Counted from the first letter of the stretch, positions 29,298 through 38,392 are shown. The stretch: 64,000 nt of DNA from Microbispora hainanensis (GCF_036186745.1 NZ_CP108086.1:5890001-5954000); one strand, 5' to 3'. The notes: a model not told the origin generated them from the letters alone. Translations and numbers: made by a program.

Positions 29298-30743
29298 ATG
29301 CTGACCATGACGGGCATCGGCAAGAGCTTCTTCGGCGTCCGGGTGTTGTCCGGAGTCGACCTCGCGGTCGTGCCGGGCGAGGTCCACGCGATCGTGGGGG
29401 AGAACGGGGCGGGCAAGTCCACGCTCATGAAGATCCTCGCCGGAGTGCACGCACACGACGAGGGGACGATCGAGATCGACGGCAGGCGCGTGTCGTTCGG
29501 CCATCCGCTGGACGCCCAGCGCGCCGGCGTCGCGATCATCTATCAGGAGTTCAACCTGCTGCCCGAGCGGACCGTGTCCGAGAACGTCTTCCTCGGCAGG
29601 GAACCGATGCGGCGCGGCCTGGTCGACCGGACCGCGATGGACACCGCGACCGCCCGGCTGCTCGCCGAACTGGGTGAGGACTCCTTCGGTCCCCGGCAAC
29701 CGGTCAAGCGCCTGTCGGTCGCTCAGCAGCAGGTCGTGGAGATCGTCAAGGCGCTGTCGCTCGACGCCCGGATCGTCGTGATGGACGAGCCCACCGCCGC
29801 GCTCGCCGAGCACGAGGTCGAACTGCTCTACCGGCTGGTGCGGCGCCTGCAGGAGCGAGGCATCGCCGTGCTCTACATCTCTCACCGGCTTCGCGAGGTG
29901 TTCGACCTCAGCGATCACGTGACGGTCATCAAGGACGGCAAGCTGGTCACGACGGTCGCCACCGGGGACGTCACGTCCGAGGATCTGGTCCGCCTCATGG
30001 TCGGGCGCGATCTGAACGGTTACTTCCCGCCACGCTCCACCTCGGCCGGGGAGACACGGCTCCGGGTCACCGGCGGCGGCAACGACCGGCTGCACGACAT
30101 CGACCTGGAGCTGCACGCGGGAGAGATCGTCGGCATCGCAGGGCTTCAGGGATCCGGCCGATCGGAGCTGGCGAAGGCCCTGTTCGGCGCCGAGCCGTTC
30201 ACCCGGGGCGAGATGACGCCGGTGCGCCCGCGCTCGGTCCGCGAGGGGATCCGGGCCGGAATCGGCCTGGTGACCGAGGACCGCAAGAGCGAGGGCCTGG
30301 CCCTGCGTCAGTCGGTGCGCGACAACGCCCTGCTCGTGACCCGCGCGATGGGCCGTGGCGCTCGCCGCAGCGGGGTGCGGGACCTGCTGGAACGTGTACG
30401 GCTCAAGCCGCCCCGCGAGGAGCAGGAGGTTCGCTACCTGTCCGGCGGCAACCAGCAGAAGGTCGTGCTCGCCAAGTGGATGACCGTCGCCCCGAAGGTG
30501 CTCCTGTTCGACGAGCCCACCCGCGGGGTCGACGTGGGCGCCAAGGCGGCCATCCACGACCTGATGCGCGAGCTGGCCGAGGACGGCATGGCGATCATGA
30601 TGATCTCCTCCGAGCTGCCCGAGCTGATCGGCATGAGCGACCGCATCGTCGTGCTCCGGGAGGGCCGCATCGCGGGCACCCTCCCCGCGGGCTCCTCAGA
30701 GGAGGCCATCATGAGCCTGGCCGCGGGCGAGGTGTCCGCATGA
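29298..30743 (+). CDS. Ribose-type sugar ABC importer, ATP-binding protein (two ATPase domains)
   Basis: 481 residues, the usual size of RbsA/MglA-type proteins that energise monosaccharide uptake. First ATPase domain: Walker A GENGAGKST near 34-42, Q-loop IYQEFNLL, signature LSVAQQQ and Walker B VVMDEPTAAL. Second domain: a degenerate Walker A (GLQGSGRSELAKAL), signature LSGGNQQKVVLAKW and Walker B LLFDEPTRGVDVGAK. That asymmetry is normal for the family. The stop overlaps the next start as ATGA. With two permeases and a binding lipoprotein it forms a complete importer. Confidence 0.95.
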   Translation: MLTMTGIGKSFFGVRVLSGVDLAVVPGEVHAIVGENGAGKSTLMKILAGVHAHDEGTIEIDGRRVSFGHPLDAQRAGVAIIYQEFNLLPERTVSENVFLGREPMRRGLVDRTAMDTATARLLAELGEDSFGPRQPVKRLSVAQQQVVEIVKALSLDARIVVMDEPTAALAEHEVELLYRLVRRLQERGIAVLYISHRLREVFDLSDHVTVIKDGKLVTTVATGDVTSEDLVRLMVGRDLNGYFPPRSTSAGETRLRVTGGGNDRLHDIDLELHAGEIVGIAGLQGSGRSELAKALFGAEPFTRGEMTPVRPRSVREGIRAGIGLVTEDRKSEGLALRQSVRDNALLVTRAMGRGARRSGVRDLLERVRLKPPREEQEVRYLSGGNQQKVVLAKWMTVAPKVLLFDEPTRGVDVGAKAAIHDLMRELAEDGMAIMMISSELPELIGMSDRIVVLREGRIAGTLPAGSSEEAIMSLAAGEVSA

Positions 30744-31738
30744 CCCCGAACGTGCTCGCCGGCCGCAGGGCCAGGTTCGCCGCGCTGGCGAACCCCACGA
30801 GTGTCGTCTTCCTGGCACTGGCCGGCGTGATCCTCGTGGGCTGGGCGCTGGTGGCCGTGGACGGCGGCCAGTTCCTCACATTGGAGACCATCGTCGGGAT
30901 CCAGCAGCGCTCGGCGGCGCTCGGGATCGTCGCGGTGGGCCAGACGCTGGCCATCATGGCGGGATCGCTCGACCTGTCGGTCGCCTATCTGATCAGCCTC
31001 ACCTCGCTGGTCGCGGCGGTGACCATGGCGGGCCAGGACTCCAACATCGTGCTCGCGGTCGTCGCCGTCATGGGAGTGAGCGCACTGGTCGGGCTGGTCA
31101 ACGGCCTGATGATCAGCAAGTTGCGCGTGCACGCGTTCATCGCCACCCTCGGCGTCTCGCTGATCATCAAGGGAATCCTGAGCGACCTCTACGACGGCCC
31201 GGCCGGCCGGGTGCCGGAGTCCTTCCAGCACCTCGGCTACGACCGGCTCGGCCCCGTGCCCGTCTCGGCGTTGCTCTGGGCCGCGGTCGCCTTCGTCGCC
31301 TGGTTCCTGCTCAGACGGACCAAGTACGGCTACCGGGTGTACGCCGTCGGCGGTGACGTCGAGGTCGCCAGGTTGTCCGGCATCCGCACCGACCGGGTGA
31401 TCGTCGTCACGCACGTGCTGTGCTCGCTCTGTGCCGGCATCGCGGGACTGCTGCTGGCCAGCAGGCTCGGCGCCGGAGCCCCGACCGTGGGAACCGACGG
31501 TGGATACGACCTCGAGTCGATCGCCGCCGTCGTCCTCGGCGGCACCGCGCTGGCCGGGGGCAGAGGCGGGGTCGCGGGCACCGTGGGCGGCGTGCTGCTG
31601 CTCGCCGTCCTGGACAGCGTGTTCAACCAGCTGGAAGTGAACTCCTTCTTCAAGGACGTCGTACGAGGCGTGGTGATCGTCGTCGCCGTCGCCGTTTACG
31701 CCCGGCGTACGGGCCTGGTCGGAAGGAGGCGGACGTGA
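30740..31738 (+). CDS. Ribose-type sugar ABC importer, permease 1
   Basis: 332 residues, beginning at the ATGA overlap with the ATPase gene. It is a BPD_transp_2-type permease with about eight to ten membrane helices. Diagnostic stretches are GQTLAIMAGSLDLSVA near 70-85, VNGLMISKLRVHAFIATLG, and VYAVGGDVEVARLSGIRTDR, the cytoplasmic loop that contacts the ATPase. It probably pairs with the second permease as a heterodimeric pore. The following gene starts inside its stop codon (GTGA), so translation is coupled. Confidence 0.93.
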   Translation: MTPNVLAGRRARFAALANPTSVVFLALAGVILVGWALVAVDGGQFLTLETIVGIQQRSAALGIVAVGQTLAIMAGSLDLSVAYLISLTSLVAAVTMAGQDSNIVLAVVAVMGVSALVGLVNGLMISKLRVHAFIATLGVSLIIKGILSDLYDGPAGRVPESFQHLGYDRLGPVPVSALLWAAVAFVAWFLLRRTKYGYRVYAVGGDVEVARLSGIRTDRVIVVTHVLCSLCAGIAGLLLASRLGAGAPTVGTDGGYDLESIAAVVLGGTALAGGRGGVAGTVGGVLLLAVLDSVFNQLEVNSFFKDVVRGVVIVVAVAVYARRTGLVGRRRT

Positions 31739-32676
31739 AGCGTGCGCTGCCGATTCTCGCGGTGCTGGCGGTGCTGCTGGCCGCCATCGCGATCGTCAAC
31801 CCGTTCTTCATCGAGCCTGCCGGGTTCCTGTCCTTCGTCAGGCGCGCCGCGCCCCTGGTCATCCTCGCCGCCGGGCAGTACCTGGTGATCGTCGCCGGCG
31901 AGTTCGACCTGTCGGTCGGATCGCTGGTCACCGTCGAGGTTGTCGTCGCCGCCCGCCTGATCGACGGGGACGAGGCGGCGACCTGGCCGGTGCTGGCCCT
32001 GCTGATCGTTCTCGGCCTGGTCGTCGGTCTGGTCAACGGCGCGGTGACGACACTCCTGCGCGTGCCCTCGTTCATCACCACGCTCGGCATGATGCTCGTG
32101 CTGTCCGGCGCGGTCTTCCTGTGGACGGGCGGCGCGCCGCGCGGCGCGCTCTCGGAAGCCTTCCGCATGTTCGGCAGGCAGACCGGATGGGCCGTGCTCA
32201 TCCTCGTGGTCGTCGCCGTCGCGGCCGTGCTGCTGATGCGGGCCAACTTCGGCAGGACGCTCATCGCCATCGGCGACAACGAGCGCGCGGCCGCCCTGTC
32301 CGGCGTACGGGTCACCAGGGTGAGGATCATCGCCTTCATCCTCTCCGGCCTGTCCGCCGCGGTGGCCGGAATCCTGCTCGGCGGGTTCGCCGGAGTGTCC
32401 GCTCAGGTCGGCCAGGGGCTGGAGTTCCAGGCGATCACCGCGGTCGTCCTGGGCGGCGTCGTCCTCGGCGGTGGCCGCGGCACGGTCATCGCCGCGATAG
32501 CCGGGGCGTTCACCCTGGAGGCACTGTTCACCCTGCTGAACCTGTACGGCGTCTCCGGGGCGCTGAAGTTCACCGTGCAGGGCGTCATCCTCATCGCCGC
32601 CGTCGCGGCAGGAGCCATCCGTCTTCCCTTCCTCGATGCCCCGAAAGTTAAAGGAGACGCCCATGCGGTTTCGTAG
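31735..32676 (+). CDS. Ribose-type sugar ABC importer, permease 2
   Basis: 313 residues from the GTG overlapping the previous stop, with GGAAGGAGG just upstream. Same family as permease 1: GQYLVIVAGEFDLSVGS, VNGAVTTLLRVPSFITTLG and IAIGDNERAAALSGVRV correspond segment for segment. The two permeases are diverged paralogues, so the transporter is a heterodimer, whereas many RbsC systems use one permease twice. The next gene starts 14 bp before this one ends. Confidence 0.93.
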   Translation: MKRALPILAVLAVLLAAIAIVNPFFIEPAGFLSFVRRAAPLVILAAGQYLVIVAGEFDLSVGSLVTVEVVVAARLIDGDEAATWPVLALLIVLGLVVGLVNGAVTTLLRVPSFITTLGMMLVLSGAVFLWTGGAPRGALSEAFRMFGRQTGWAVLILVVVAVAAVLLMRANFGRTLIAIGDNERAAALSGVRVTRVRIIAFILSGLSAAVAGILLGGFAGVSAQVGQGLEFQAITAVVLGGVVLGGGRGTVIAAIAGAFTLEALFTLLNLYGVSGALKFTVQGVILIAAVAAGAIRLPFLDAPKVKGDAHAVS

Positions 32677-33892
32677 ACCGCTCATCCTCGCCGCTTCGGC
32701 TCTGACGGTGTTGGCCGTCGGCGGCTGCACCAGCGACAAGCCGAGCACCACCACGGCCGCCGACACGGGCGCGGACACGGCGCAGACCGCGGCCGCTTCG
32801 GCGGCGCCGGCCTCGGGAACCGGTGAGCAGTCCAAGTTCTTCGTCCAGGCCGACTACGACGCTCAGCTCGCGATGCGCTCGCAGACGCCGGAGGGGCCGG
32901 CGGACAAGCCCTGGGAGCAGGCCATCGCGCCGGAGATGGTCTCCACCGCCGACTACAAGAAGGACGGGCCTTACAACCTGTGCTTCTCCAACGCGGCGGT
33001 CGACAATCCCTGGCGGCAGGTCGGCTGGAAGACCATGCAGGCCGAGGTGGCGTTGCACAAGGAGATCTCCAAGCTCACCGCTCTCGACGCCGAGGGCAAG
33101 GACGACAAGCAGATCTCCGACATCTCCGAGCTGCAGGCCAAGGGCTGCGACGCGCTGATCGTCTCGCCCAACACCACGGCGACGCTCACTCCGGCCGTCA
33201 AGGCCGCCTGCGAGAAGGTCCCGGTCATCGTCTTCGACCGGGGCGTCGAGACCGACTGCCCGGTGACGTTCATCAAGCCGATCGGCGGCTACGCGTTCGG
33301 CGCCGACGCGGCCGAGTTCCTCGTGGAGAAGGTCCCGGCGGGCGGGAAGATCCTGGCGCTGCGCATCAGCCCCGGGGTGGACGTGCTGGAGACCCGCTGG
33401 TCGGCGGCGAAGGTCGCCTTCGACGCGAGCGGCCTCCAGGTCGTCGGCGTGGAGTTCACCGACGGCGACGCGGCCAAGGCCAAGGGCATCGTCAACGACT
33501 ACATCCAGCGGCACGGCAAGCTCGACGGCGTCTGGATGGACTCGGGAGCCACCTCCGTGGCCGTCGCCGAGGCGTTCGAGGACGCCGGCATGCCCGTCCC
33601 GCCGATGACCGGGGAAGACCAGCAGGACTTCCTGCGCAAGTGGAAGGACGACGGTCTCACCGCCGTCGCTCCCACGTACCCCACCTACCAGTGGCGCACA
33701 CCGATCATCGCCGCCCTGAAGATCCTCAAGGGTGAGGAGGTGCCGAAGGTGTGGAACCTGCCGCAGCCCAAGATCACGCAGGAGACCCTCGACCGCTACC
33801 TGCAGCCGAACATGCCGCCGCTGCACTACGCGCTGTGCGGCTGTGAGGGGATGCCGGGATTCCCCGAGCAGTGGGGCGGTAAGAAGGGGTGA
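32663..33892 (+). CDS. Sugar ABC importer, substrate-binding lipoprotein
   Basis: 409 residues from the ATG behind AAGGAG, overlapping the permease gene by 14 bp. The signal ends in a lipobox (AVGGC), so the protein is anchored outside the membrane. After a low-complexity Thr/Ala linker, the body has the two-lobed periplasmic-binding fold of the ribose/inositol class: NLCFSNAAVDNPWRQVG, CDALIVSPNTTATLTP, PVIVFDRGVETDC, GVDVLETRW and DGVWMDSGATSVAVAEAF. An insert of about 60 residues before the first strand and a Cys-Gly-Cys near the C-terminus (ALCGCEG) are additions to the usual form. The ligand is unknown; the epimerase downstream suggests a ketose or a related sugar. Confidence 0.92.
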   Translation: MRFRRPLILAASALTVLAVGGCTSDKPSTTTAADTGADTAQTAAASAAPASGTGEQSKFFVQADYDAQLAMRSQTPEGPADKPWEQAIAPEMVSTADYKKDGPYNLCFSNAAVDNPWRQVGWKTMQAEVALHKEISKLTALDAEGKDDKQISDISELQAKGCDALIVSPNTTATLTPAVKAACEKVPVIVFDRGVETDCPVTFIKPIGGYAFGADAAEFLVEKVPAGGKILALRISPGVDVLETRWSAAKVAFDASGLQVVGVEFTDGDAAKAKGIVNDYIQRHGKLDGVWMDSGATSVAVAEAFEDAGMPVPPMTGEDQQDFLRKWKDDGLTAVAPTYPTYQWRTPIIAALKILKGEEVPKVWNLPQPKITQETLDRYLQPNMPPLHYALCGCEGMPGFPEQWGGKKG

Positions 33893-34728
33893 GCGCTTTC
33901 CCTCTCGGAGTGAACACGTGGGTGTGGGTGTCGCCGCTGACGGACGACGATCTCGCGTCCCTCGTTCCCCGGATCGCGGCCTGGGGGTTCGACGTCATCG
34001 AGCTGCCGGTGGAGCGGCCCGGCGACTGGGATCCCCAGAAGGCCGCGGCGCTGCTGGCCGAGCACGGGCTGAAGGCGTCGGTGGTGCTGGTCATGCCGCC
34101 GGGGCGGGAGCTCGTGGCGGCCACGGCCGGGGTCGTCGAGGAGACCCAGGACTACCTGCGGCACTGCGTGGACGTGGCGGCCGTCGTGGGCTCCCCGGTG
34201 ATCGGCGGGCCCGCCTACGCCTCCGTCGGCAGGACCTGGCGGATGTCGGACGACGAGCGCCGGACGGTCTACGCCGAGCTCCGGAACAACCTGGAGCCCG
34301 TGGCCGGCTACGCGGGCGAGCGAGGTGTGACGATCGCGGTGGAGCCGCTCAACCGTTACGAGACCAGTCTGCTCAACACCGTCGAGCAGGCACTCGAAGC
34401 ACTGCCCGGCGGATGCGGCCTGGCGCTCGACGTCTATCACATGAACATCGAGGAGAAGGATCCGGCGCAGGCCGTACTCGCCGCGGCCGGCCGGATCGCG
34501 CACGTGCAGGTCTGCGGAACGGATCGGGGCACACCAGGCGCCGACCGCTTCGACTGGCCCGCCTTCACCCAGGCCCTGCGTGACGTGGGCTATACGGGCC
34601 CCCTCGTCATCGAGTCCTTCACCGCCCACAACCAGACGATCGCCACCGCGGCCTCCATCTGGCGGCCGCTCGCGCCGACCCAGGACTCCCTCGCCACGGA
34701 CGGCCTGGCCTTCCTCAGGTCGCTGTAG
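33889..34728 (+). CDS. Sugar isomerase/epimerase, D-tagatose 3-epimerase-like TIM barrel
   Basis: 279 residues from the GTG that overlaps the binding-protein stop. It is a xylose-isomerase-like TIM barrel closest by eye to ketose 3-epimerases. The metal-site segments are VEPLNRYET (Glu), LDVYHMN (Asp, plus the His three residues later) and VIESF (Glu). The remaining ligand segment reads HVQVCGTDRGTPG, where the family normally has HxHxxE(N/D)xRGTPG; the second His is Gln here and the Glu is Gly. The enzyme should act in the cytoplasm on the sugar brought in by the importer. A non-canonical substrate or weaker metal binding is possible. Confidence 0.88.
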   Translation: MSAFPLGVNTWVWVSPLTDDDLASLVPRIAAWGFDVIELPVERPGDWDPQKAAALLAEHGLKASVVLVMPPGRELVAATAGVVEETQDYLRHCVDVAAVVGSPVIGGPAYASVGRTWRMSDDERRTVYAELRNNLEPVAGYAGERGVTIAVEPLNRYETSLLNTVEQALEALPGGCGLALDVYHMNIEEKDPAQAVLAAAGRIAHVQVCGTDRGTPGADRFDWPAFTQALRDVGYTGPLVIESFTAHNQTIATAASIWRPLAPTQDSLATDGLAFLRSL

Positions 34729-34764
34729 CCGGAGGTCCCTGTAGCCGGAGGTCGCTGTAGCCGG
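34723..34764. repeat. 16-bp tandem repeat, 2.6 copies, beginning at the epimerase stop codon
   Basis: The unit CTGTAGCCGGAGGTC(C/G) is repeated from 34723. The first copy supplies the last Leu codon and the TAG stop of the epimerase, so the stop is present three times in tandem. It leads straight into the terminator. Confidence 0.85.
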
Positions 34765-34765
34765 C

Positions 34766-34800
34766 CCCGTGGTTCCCCGCCGACGGCGGGGAACCACGGG
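34766..34800. terminator. Strong hairpin terminator, probably bidirectional
   Basis: A perfect 16-bp stem (34766-34781 with 34785-34800) and a three-base loop lie between the convergent epimerase and glycosidase genes. It ends the five-gene sugar operon and can serve the opposite gene. Confidence 0.9.
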
Positions 34801-34856
34801 AGCCGAGCACGTACGTCACCGGGACCGCGCTGGTCGCCGGCAGCGGCCGGGGAGCG

Positions 34857-36251
34857 TCAGCCGCGGGTCCAGCGCTGGTTCGCGCCGCCGTTGCAGGTCC
34901 ACGTCTGCACCTTGGTGCCGTTGGCCGTCTGGTTGCCGTTCACGTCCAGGCACAGGCCGGACTGGACTCCGACGATGGTGCCGGTGGAGTTGACCGTCCA
35001 CTTCTGGTTGGCGCCGCCGTTGCAGTCCCAGATGCCCACCGTCCCGCCGGCCGTGGTCCGCTGGTCGAACACGTCCAGGCACTTCGTCCCGCCGAACGTG
35101 CGCAACTCCCCGGAGGAGGTGAGGGACCACTTCTGGTTGGCGCCGCCGTGGCAGTCGTAGATCTGCACGGTCGAGCCGTTGGTCGCGGCGCCGCCGGCGA
35201 CGTCGAGGCAGCGCCCCGACTGGGCGCCGACGAGCGTGAAGCTCTGCGGGGCCTGCGGGGCCGCCCAGGTGCCGGTCTCCGCGTCGATGGTCCAGGAGTC
35301 GTAGAACGCGTTCATCGAGGCGGTGGAGCCGCTGATCGTGAGCGGCAGCCACACGGGCGTCGAGCTGTTGAGGTCGTTCGGGTTCCACCGGTCGCCGACG
35401 TAGAGGTACGTGGTGCCCGACGAACCCGTCACCGGCACGACGGAGGAGGTCTGGGAGTCGAACGTGCGGCTGCCGGGAGGGGCGAACGTGGTGAATCCGC
35501 TCCACGGCCCGGACAGGGAGGTCGCGGTGGCGTACGCGTTGTCGTTGGTGGACCAGCCGGTCAGGTGCGAGGCGAACAGGAAGTATCGTCCGTTCACCTT
35601 GACCATCGCCGGAGACTCCAGGTCGGCGAGCACCGCCGTCGTGCTCACCGCCTGGGTGTAGTCCGCGGAGAGCCGGTCGATGCGCAGGCCGTGGCTGCGG
35701 TCCTCGGTCAGCAGATAGGCCGTGCCGTCGTCGTCCTTGAACAGGCCCAGATCCCGGCTCTCGAATCCCAGCGGACGCGAGGAGCCGCGGTAGGTGTACG
35801 GCCCGCACGGCGTCGGGCTGGTGGCCACGCCCGCCCGCGCGTCGCTGTAGGAGGAGTTGTCGATGTGCACCCACATGACGTACTGGCCGGTCGCCGAATT
35901 GTAGATCACCTTCGGCCGTTCCACGATCCGCCCGGCGGCGAGGTCGCCGCTGCCCTGCCGGCTCAGCGCGTTGCCCACCCGGGTCCAGGTGGCCAGGTCC
36001 GTGGAGGAGTAGCAGGCGACCGCCGTGAACGTGGCACCGGCGCTCTTGTCCTCGCCCACCATGTAGTAGGTCGAGCCGACCTTGAAGAACCCGGCGCCGT
36101 GCGCCTGCAGCCGGTTGCCCGCCGTGTCGTACCACATGACGCCGGGATGGAGCGTCACGGCGGCGGCGGACCCCGTGGCGGGCGCGAACAGCCCGGCGAT
36201 CAGCAGGATGGTCGTGCCGAGGGCCGTGAACCACGCGCGGATGCGTCTCAT
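34857..36251 (-). CDS. Secreted glycoside hydrolase family 43 (galactanase-like) with ricin-type carbohydrate-binding module
   Basis: 464 residues with a signal peptide ending near GSAAAVTL. The catalytic part (about 35-325) is a five-bladed GH43 propeller; LQAHGAGFFKVGSTYYMVGE, IVERPKVIYN and VMWVHID are typical of the subfamily 24-like enzymes that include exo-beta-1,3-galactanases. The C-terminal about 130 residues are a CBM13/ricin trefoil with three QxW repeats (NQKWSL, NQKWTV, NQRWTR) and paired Cys. It would trim galactan side chains of plant arabinogalactan outside the cell. It faces the sugar-import operon tail to tail, and a shared carbohydrate source is possible. Subfamily and substrate rest on recognition by eye. 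Confidence 0.9.
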   Translation of the reverse strand: MRRIRAWFTALGTTILLIAGLFAPATGSAAAVTLHPGVMWYDTAGNRLQAHGAGFFKVGSTYYMVGEDKSAGATFTAVACYSSTDLATWTRVGNALSRQGSGDLAAGRIVERPKVIYNSATGQYVMWVHIDNSSYSDARAGVATSPTPCGPYTYRGSSRPLGFESRDLGLFKDDDGTAYLLTEDRSHGLRIDRLSADYTQAVSTTAVLADLESPAMVKVNGRYFLFASHLTGWSTNDNAYATATSLSGPWSGFTTFAPPGSRTFDSQTSSVVPVTGSSGTTYLYVGDRWNPNDLNSSTPVWLPLTISGSTASMNAFYDSWTIDAETGTWAAPQAPQSFTLVGAQSGRCLDVAGGAATNGSTVQIYDCHGGANQKWSLTSSGELRTFGGTKCLDVFDQRTTAGGTVGIWDCNGGANQKWTVNSTGTIVGVQSGLCLDVNGNQTANGTKVQTWTCNGGANQRWTRG

Positions 36252-36505
36252 GGGTGCCTCACCTGGGGGATGGACGGTCGGGCGTGGCCATGGGCAGAGC
36301 CGGGCGAAGCGTCGGGCGTCACGTGGTCACGGGGACGGAGTGCCGATCTTCGGCTTCGGGGCTCCCCGGACCTTAGACACGATCCGGCAACGCGATCAAG
36401 ACCCGGCCCGCCCGCCTGCCGGCCCGTGCGCGATGACCTCGGCCCCGGCCGCCCGCCGGGGCCGGACGAGCCGAAACTTTCACGAGGCGGTGTCGCTACG
36501 GCCCG

Positions 36506-38173
36506 TCACCCGGCCGGGTCCAGTTCGAGGCCGGCGCGTGCGGCGTAGTGCATGAACTTGAACGGGTCGAGCAGCTGGTTGCGCGCGACCATCGACTCCA
36601 GCAGGCTCTGCCGCAGGCCGGCGAGCTCGGGAGTGCCGGGATGGCTGAGCAGTCCCAGGTCGACGAGGTGCAGGGCCAGCGGATGCTCGCCGCGCCGCGC
36701 GAGCTCCCGCCCCGCCGTGGCGAAGGCCGCGGCGCTCCGGCCGCCCAGCAGGTCGAGCGCGGCCGACAGCTCGGCGGAGGTGAACTGCTCGACGCCCTCG
36801 CCGCTGTGATGCCAGTAGCCGGTACGCAGGCGATGCACCCGCTGGACGAAGGTGTCACGGCTGACCAGGTACGGCATGACCGCCGCGGGATGGTCCCGGA
36901 GGACGTCGGGCAGGTGGCCGAGCCGCAGGATCTCGGCGAGCGTCAGACCGTCCGAGATCGCAGCGATGGTGATCCGCTCCAGGTCGCGCAGTGCGGCCAG
37001 CAGGCCGGGGAACGCCTCGACGGGGAAGTTCTCGGTCAGCGCCGGATGCCCGTGGACGAGCGTGCGCGGCCGCAGGTCCATGACCGTCCGCATGGCGTCG
37101 AACAGCCCCTGCGGCGAGCCCTCCGCGAGGGTCGGCGAGCCGAGATAGGGCATGCACATGTCGCCGACGAAGGCCACGTCCAGGCCGGGGAGGTGGACGA
37201 CCAGCCCGTCGTCGGTCTCCCCTCCCGCGATCGGGACGAGCGTGAAGTCCACGCCGCCGATGGTCAGCTTCTCCACGGCGTCCACCAGCAGGCCGGGGGC
37301 GACGTGGGCCTGGCGGCCGTGGCCTTGGGGCAGGTAGTAGCCCAGCGGCGGCGGGCCGGAGTTCTGCAGCGCGAGCTCGCGGGGGAAGTTCGCCTGGGCG
37401 ATCACCATCGCGCCGTCGGCAGTGAGGGCGTCGAGGCCGCCGACATGGTCCAGATGGGCATGCGTGAGGATCACGTGGGTGACGGGCAGCTCGGTGACCT
37501 CGCGGAGCGCGCGGAGCGCCGCGGCCGCGTGCCCCGGCGTGCTCGCCGCGTCGACGGCGACCACACCCGTGCCGGTGACGACGAAGCCGACGTCGGCGAA
37601 GTCGTAGCCCTGCGCCACGTGGACGCCCGGAGCGTGCTCGACCAGGCGCGGGGGGACGAAACGGAACCCGTCCCCGGGATTCGCCCAGTAGCCGGTGATC
37701 AGATGACCACCCCGGGCCCGGGCTCGCGCGGCGTCCTCGGCGCGTCCGAGCAGCTCGTACGCGTGTGACAGCGCCGCGTGGACGGGCCGCATGAAGCCCG
37801 GCGGGAACTGGTCCCTGACCATGAGGACGAACTCCAGGTCCGCGACGACGGTCTCCGCGCGTCCCGCGCACCCGGGCAGGCCGGCCAGGGAGATCCCGCG
37901 GTAGTAGTGGGGGAGCCCGAGGTCCAGCTCGGTGGCGGCGTCGAGCTTGGCGATCGCCTCCTCGGCCTGGCCGTCCAGCCGGGACTGGAAGGCGCCGGCG
38001 AGCGCCAGCAGCAGCCCGTCGCCCGGCGTCCGCGACGACAGCTCCGCGAAGAACCGGAACCCCTCCGCGTCGAGGCCGGCCGCCGTGAACTGGGCGGCCA
38101 GCACGATCCTGACGCGCCGGTCGGCGTTCGGCCACGTGGCGGCCCGGGACAGCGCCGCGATCTCTTCGTTCAT
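36506..38173 (-). CDS. Metallo-beta-lactamase-fold hydrolase with helical repeat N-terminus, alkylsulfatase-like
   Basis: 555 residues, ATG behind GGAGG. Residues 1-150 are helical and TPR-like. The MBL domain follows (about 165-400) with THAHLDHVGG supplying the metal-binding His and Asp residues, VGDMCMPYLG a bridging Asp and LVHGHP a further His. The C-terminal third is helical (GYWHHSGEG...FTSAELSAALDLLGG), recalling the alkylsulfatase dimerisation region. Class III alkylsulfatases have the same fold plus a C-terminal SCP2-like domain; that domain is missing here, but one sits in the divergent regulator. Likely a cytoplasmic hydrolase, since there is no signal peptide. The substrate is unknown. 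Confidence 0.85.
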   Translation of the reverse strand: MNEEIAALSRAATWPNADRRVRIVLAAQFTAAGLDAEGFRFFAELSSRTPGDGLLLALAGAFQSRLDGQAEEAIAKLDAATELDLGLPHYYRGISLAGLPGCAGRAETVVADLEFVLMVRDQFPPGFMRPVHAALSHAYELLGRAEDAARARARGGHLITGYWANPGDGFRFVPPRLVEHAPGVHVAQGYDFADVGFVVTGTGVVAVDAASTPGHAAAALRALREVTELPVTHVILTHAHLDHVGGLDALTADGAMVIAQANFPRELALQNSGPPPLGYYLPQGHGRQAHVAPGLLVDAVEKLTIGGVDFTLVPIAGGETDDGLVVHLPGLDVAFVGDMCMPYLGSPTLAEGSPQGLFDAMRTVMDLRPRTLVHGHPALTENFPVEAFPGLLAALRDLERITIAAISDGLTLAEILRLGHLPDVLRDHPAAVMPYLVSRDTFVQRVHRLRTGYWHHSGEGVEQFTSAELSAALDLLGGRSAAAFATAGRELARRGEHPLALHLVDLGLLSHPGTPELAGLRQSLLESMVARNQLLDPFKFMHYAARAGLELDPAG

Positions 38174-38392
38174 CGGGAACCTCCGAGGAAACCCGCCCCG
38201 CCGGGGCGCCGGATGAATGCGAGGGCGGAGGGTCGCGGCGCCCGCGCCGCCGACAAGCCCGGGTCCGACGCGCTGCGCGAGCCTGCCGGCGAACGGCGCG
38301 CTTGCGGGGGAGCGAAGGGGACCGGAGCCACGGGCGGCGGGCCGAGAGACGTGCTCGCGGCCGACCGCCGTTCACGATTGGTCATGACGCAC

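Noticed and set aside
38170..38385. Possible leader peptide gene (starting MTNRERRS) before the MBL hydrolase
   Set aside because: It starts just after the palindrome, but the sequence is low-complexity Pro/Ala/Arg, it has no ribosome site, and the hydrolase has its own GGAGG and ATG. It is kept only as 5' untranslated region.
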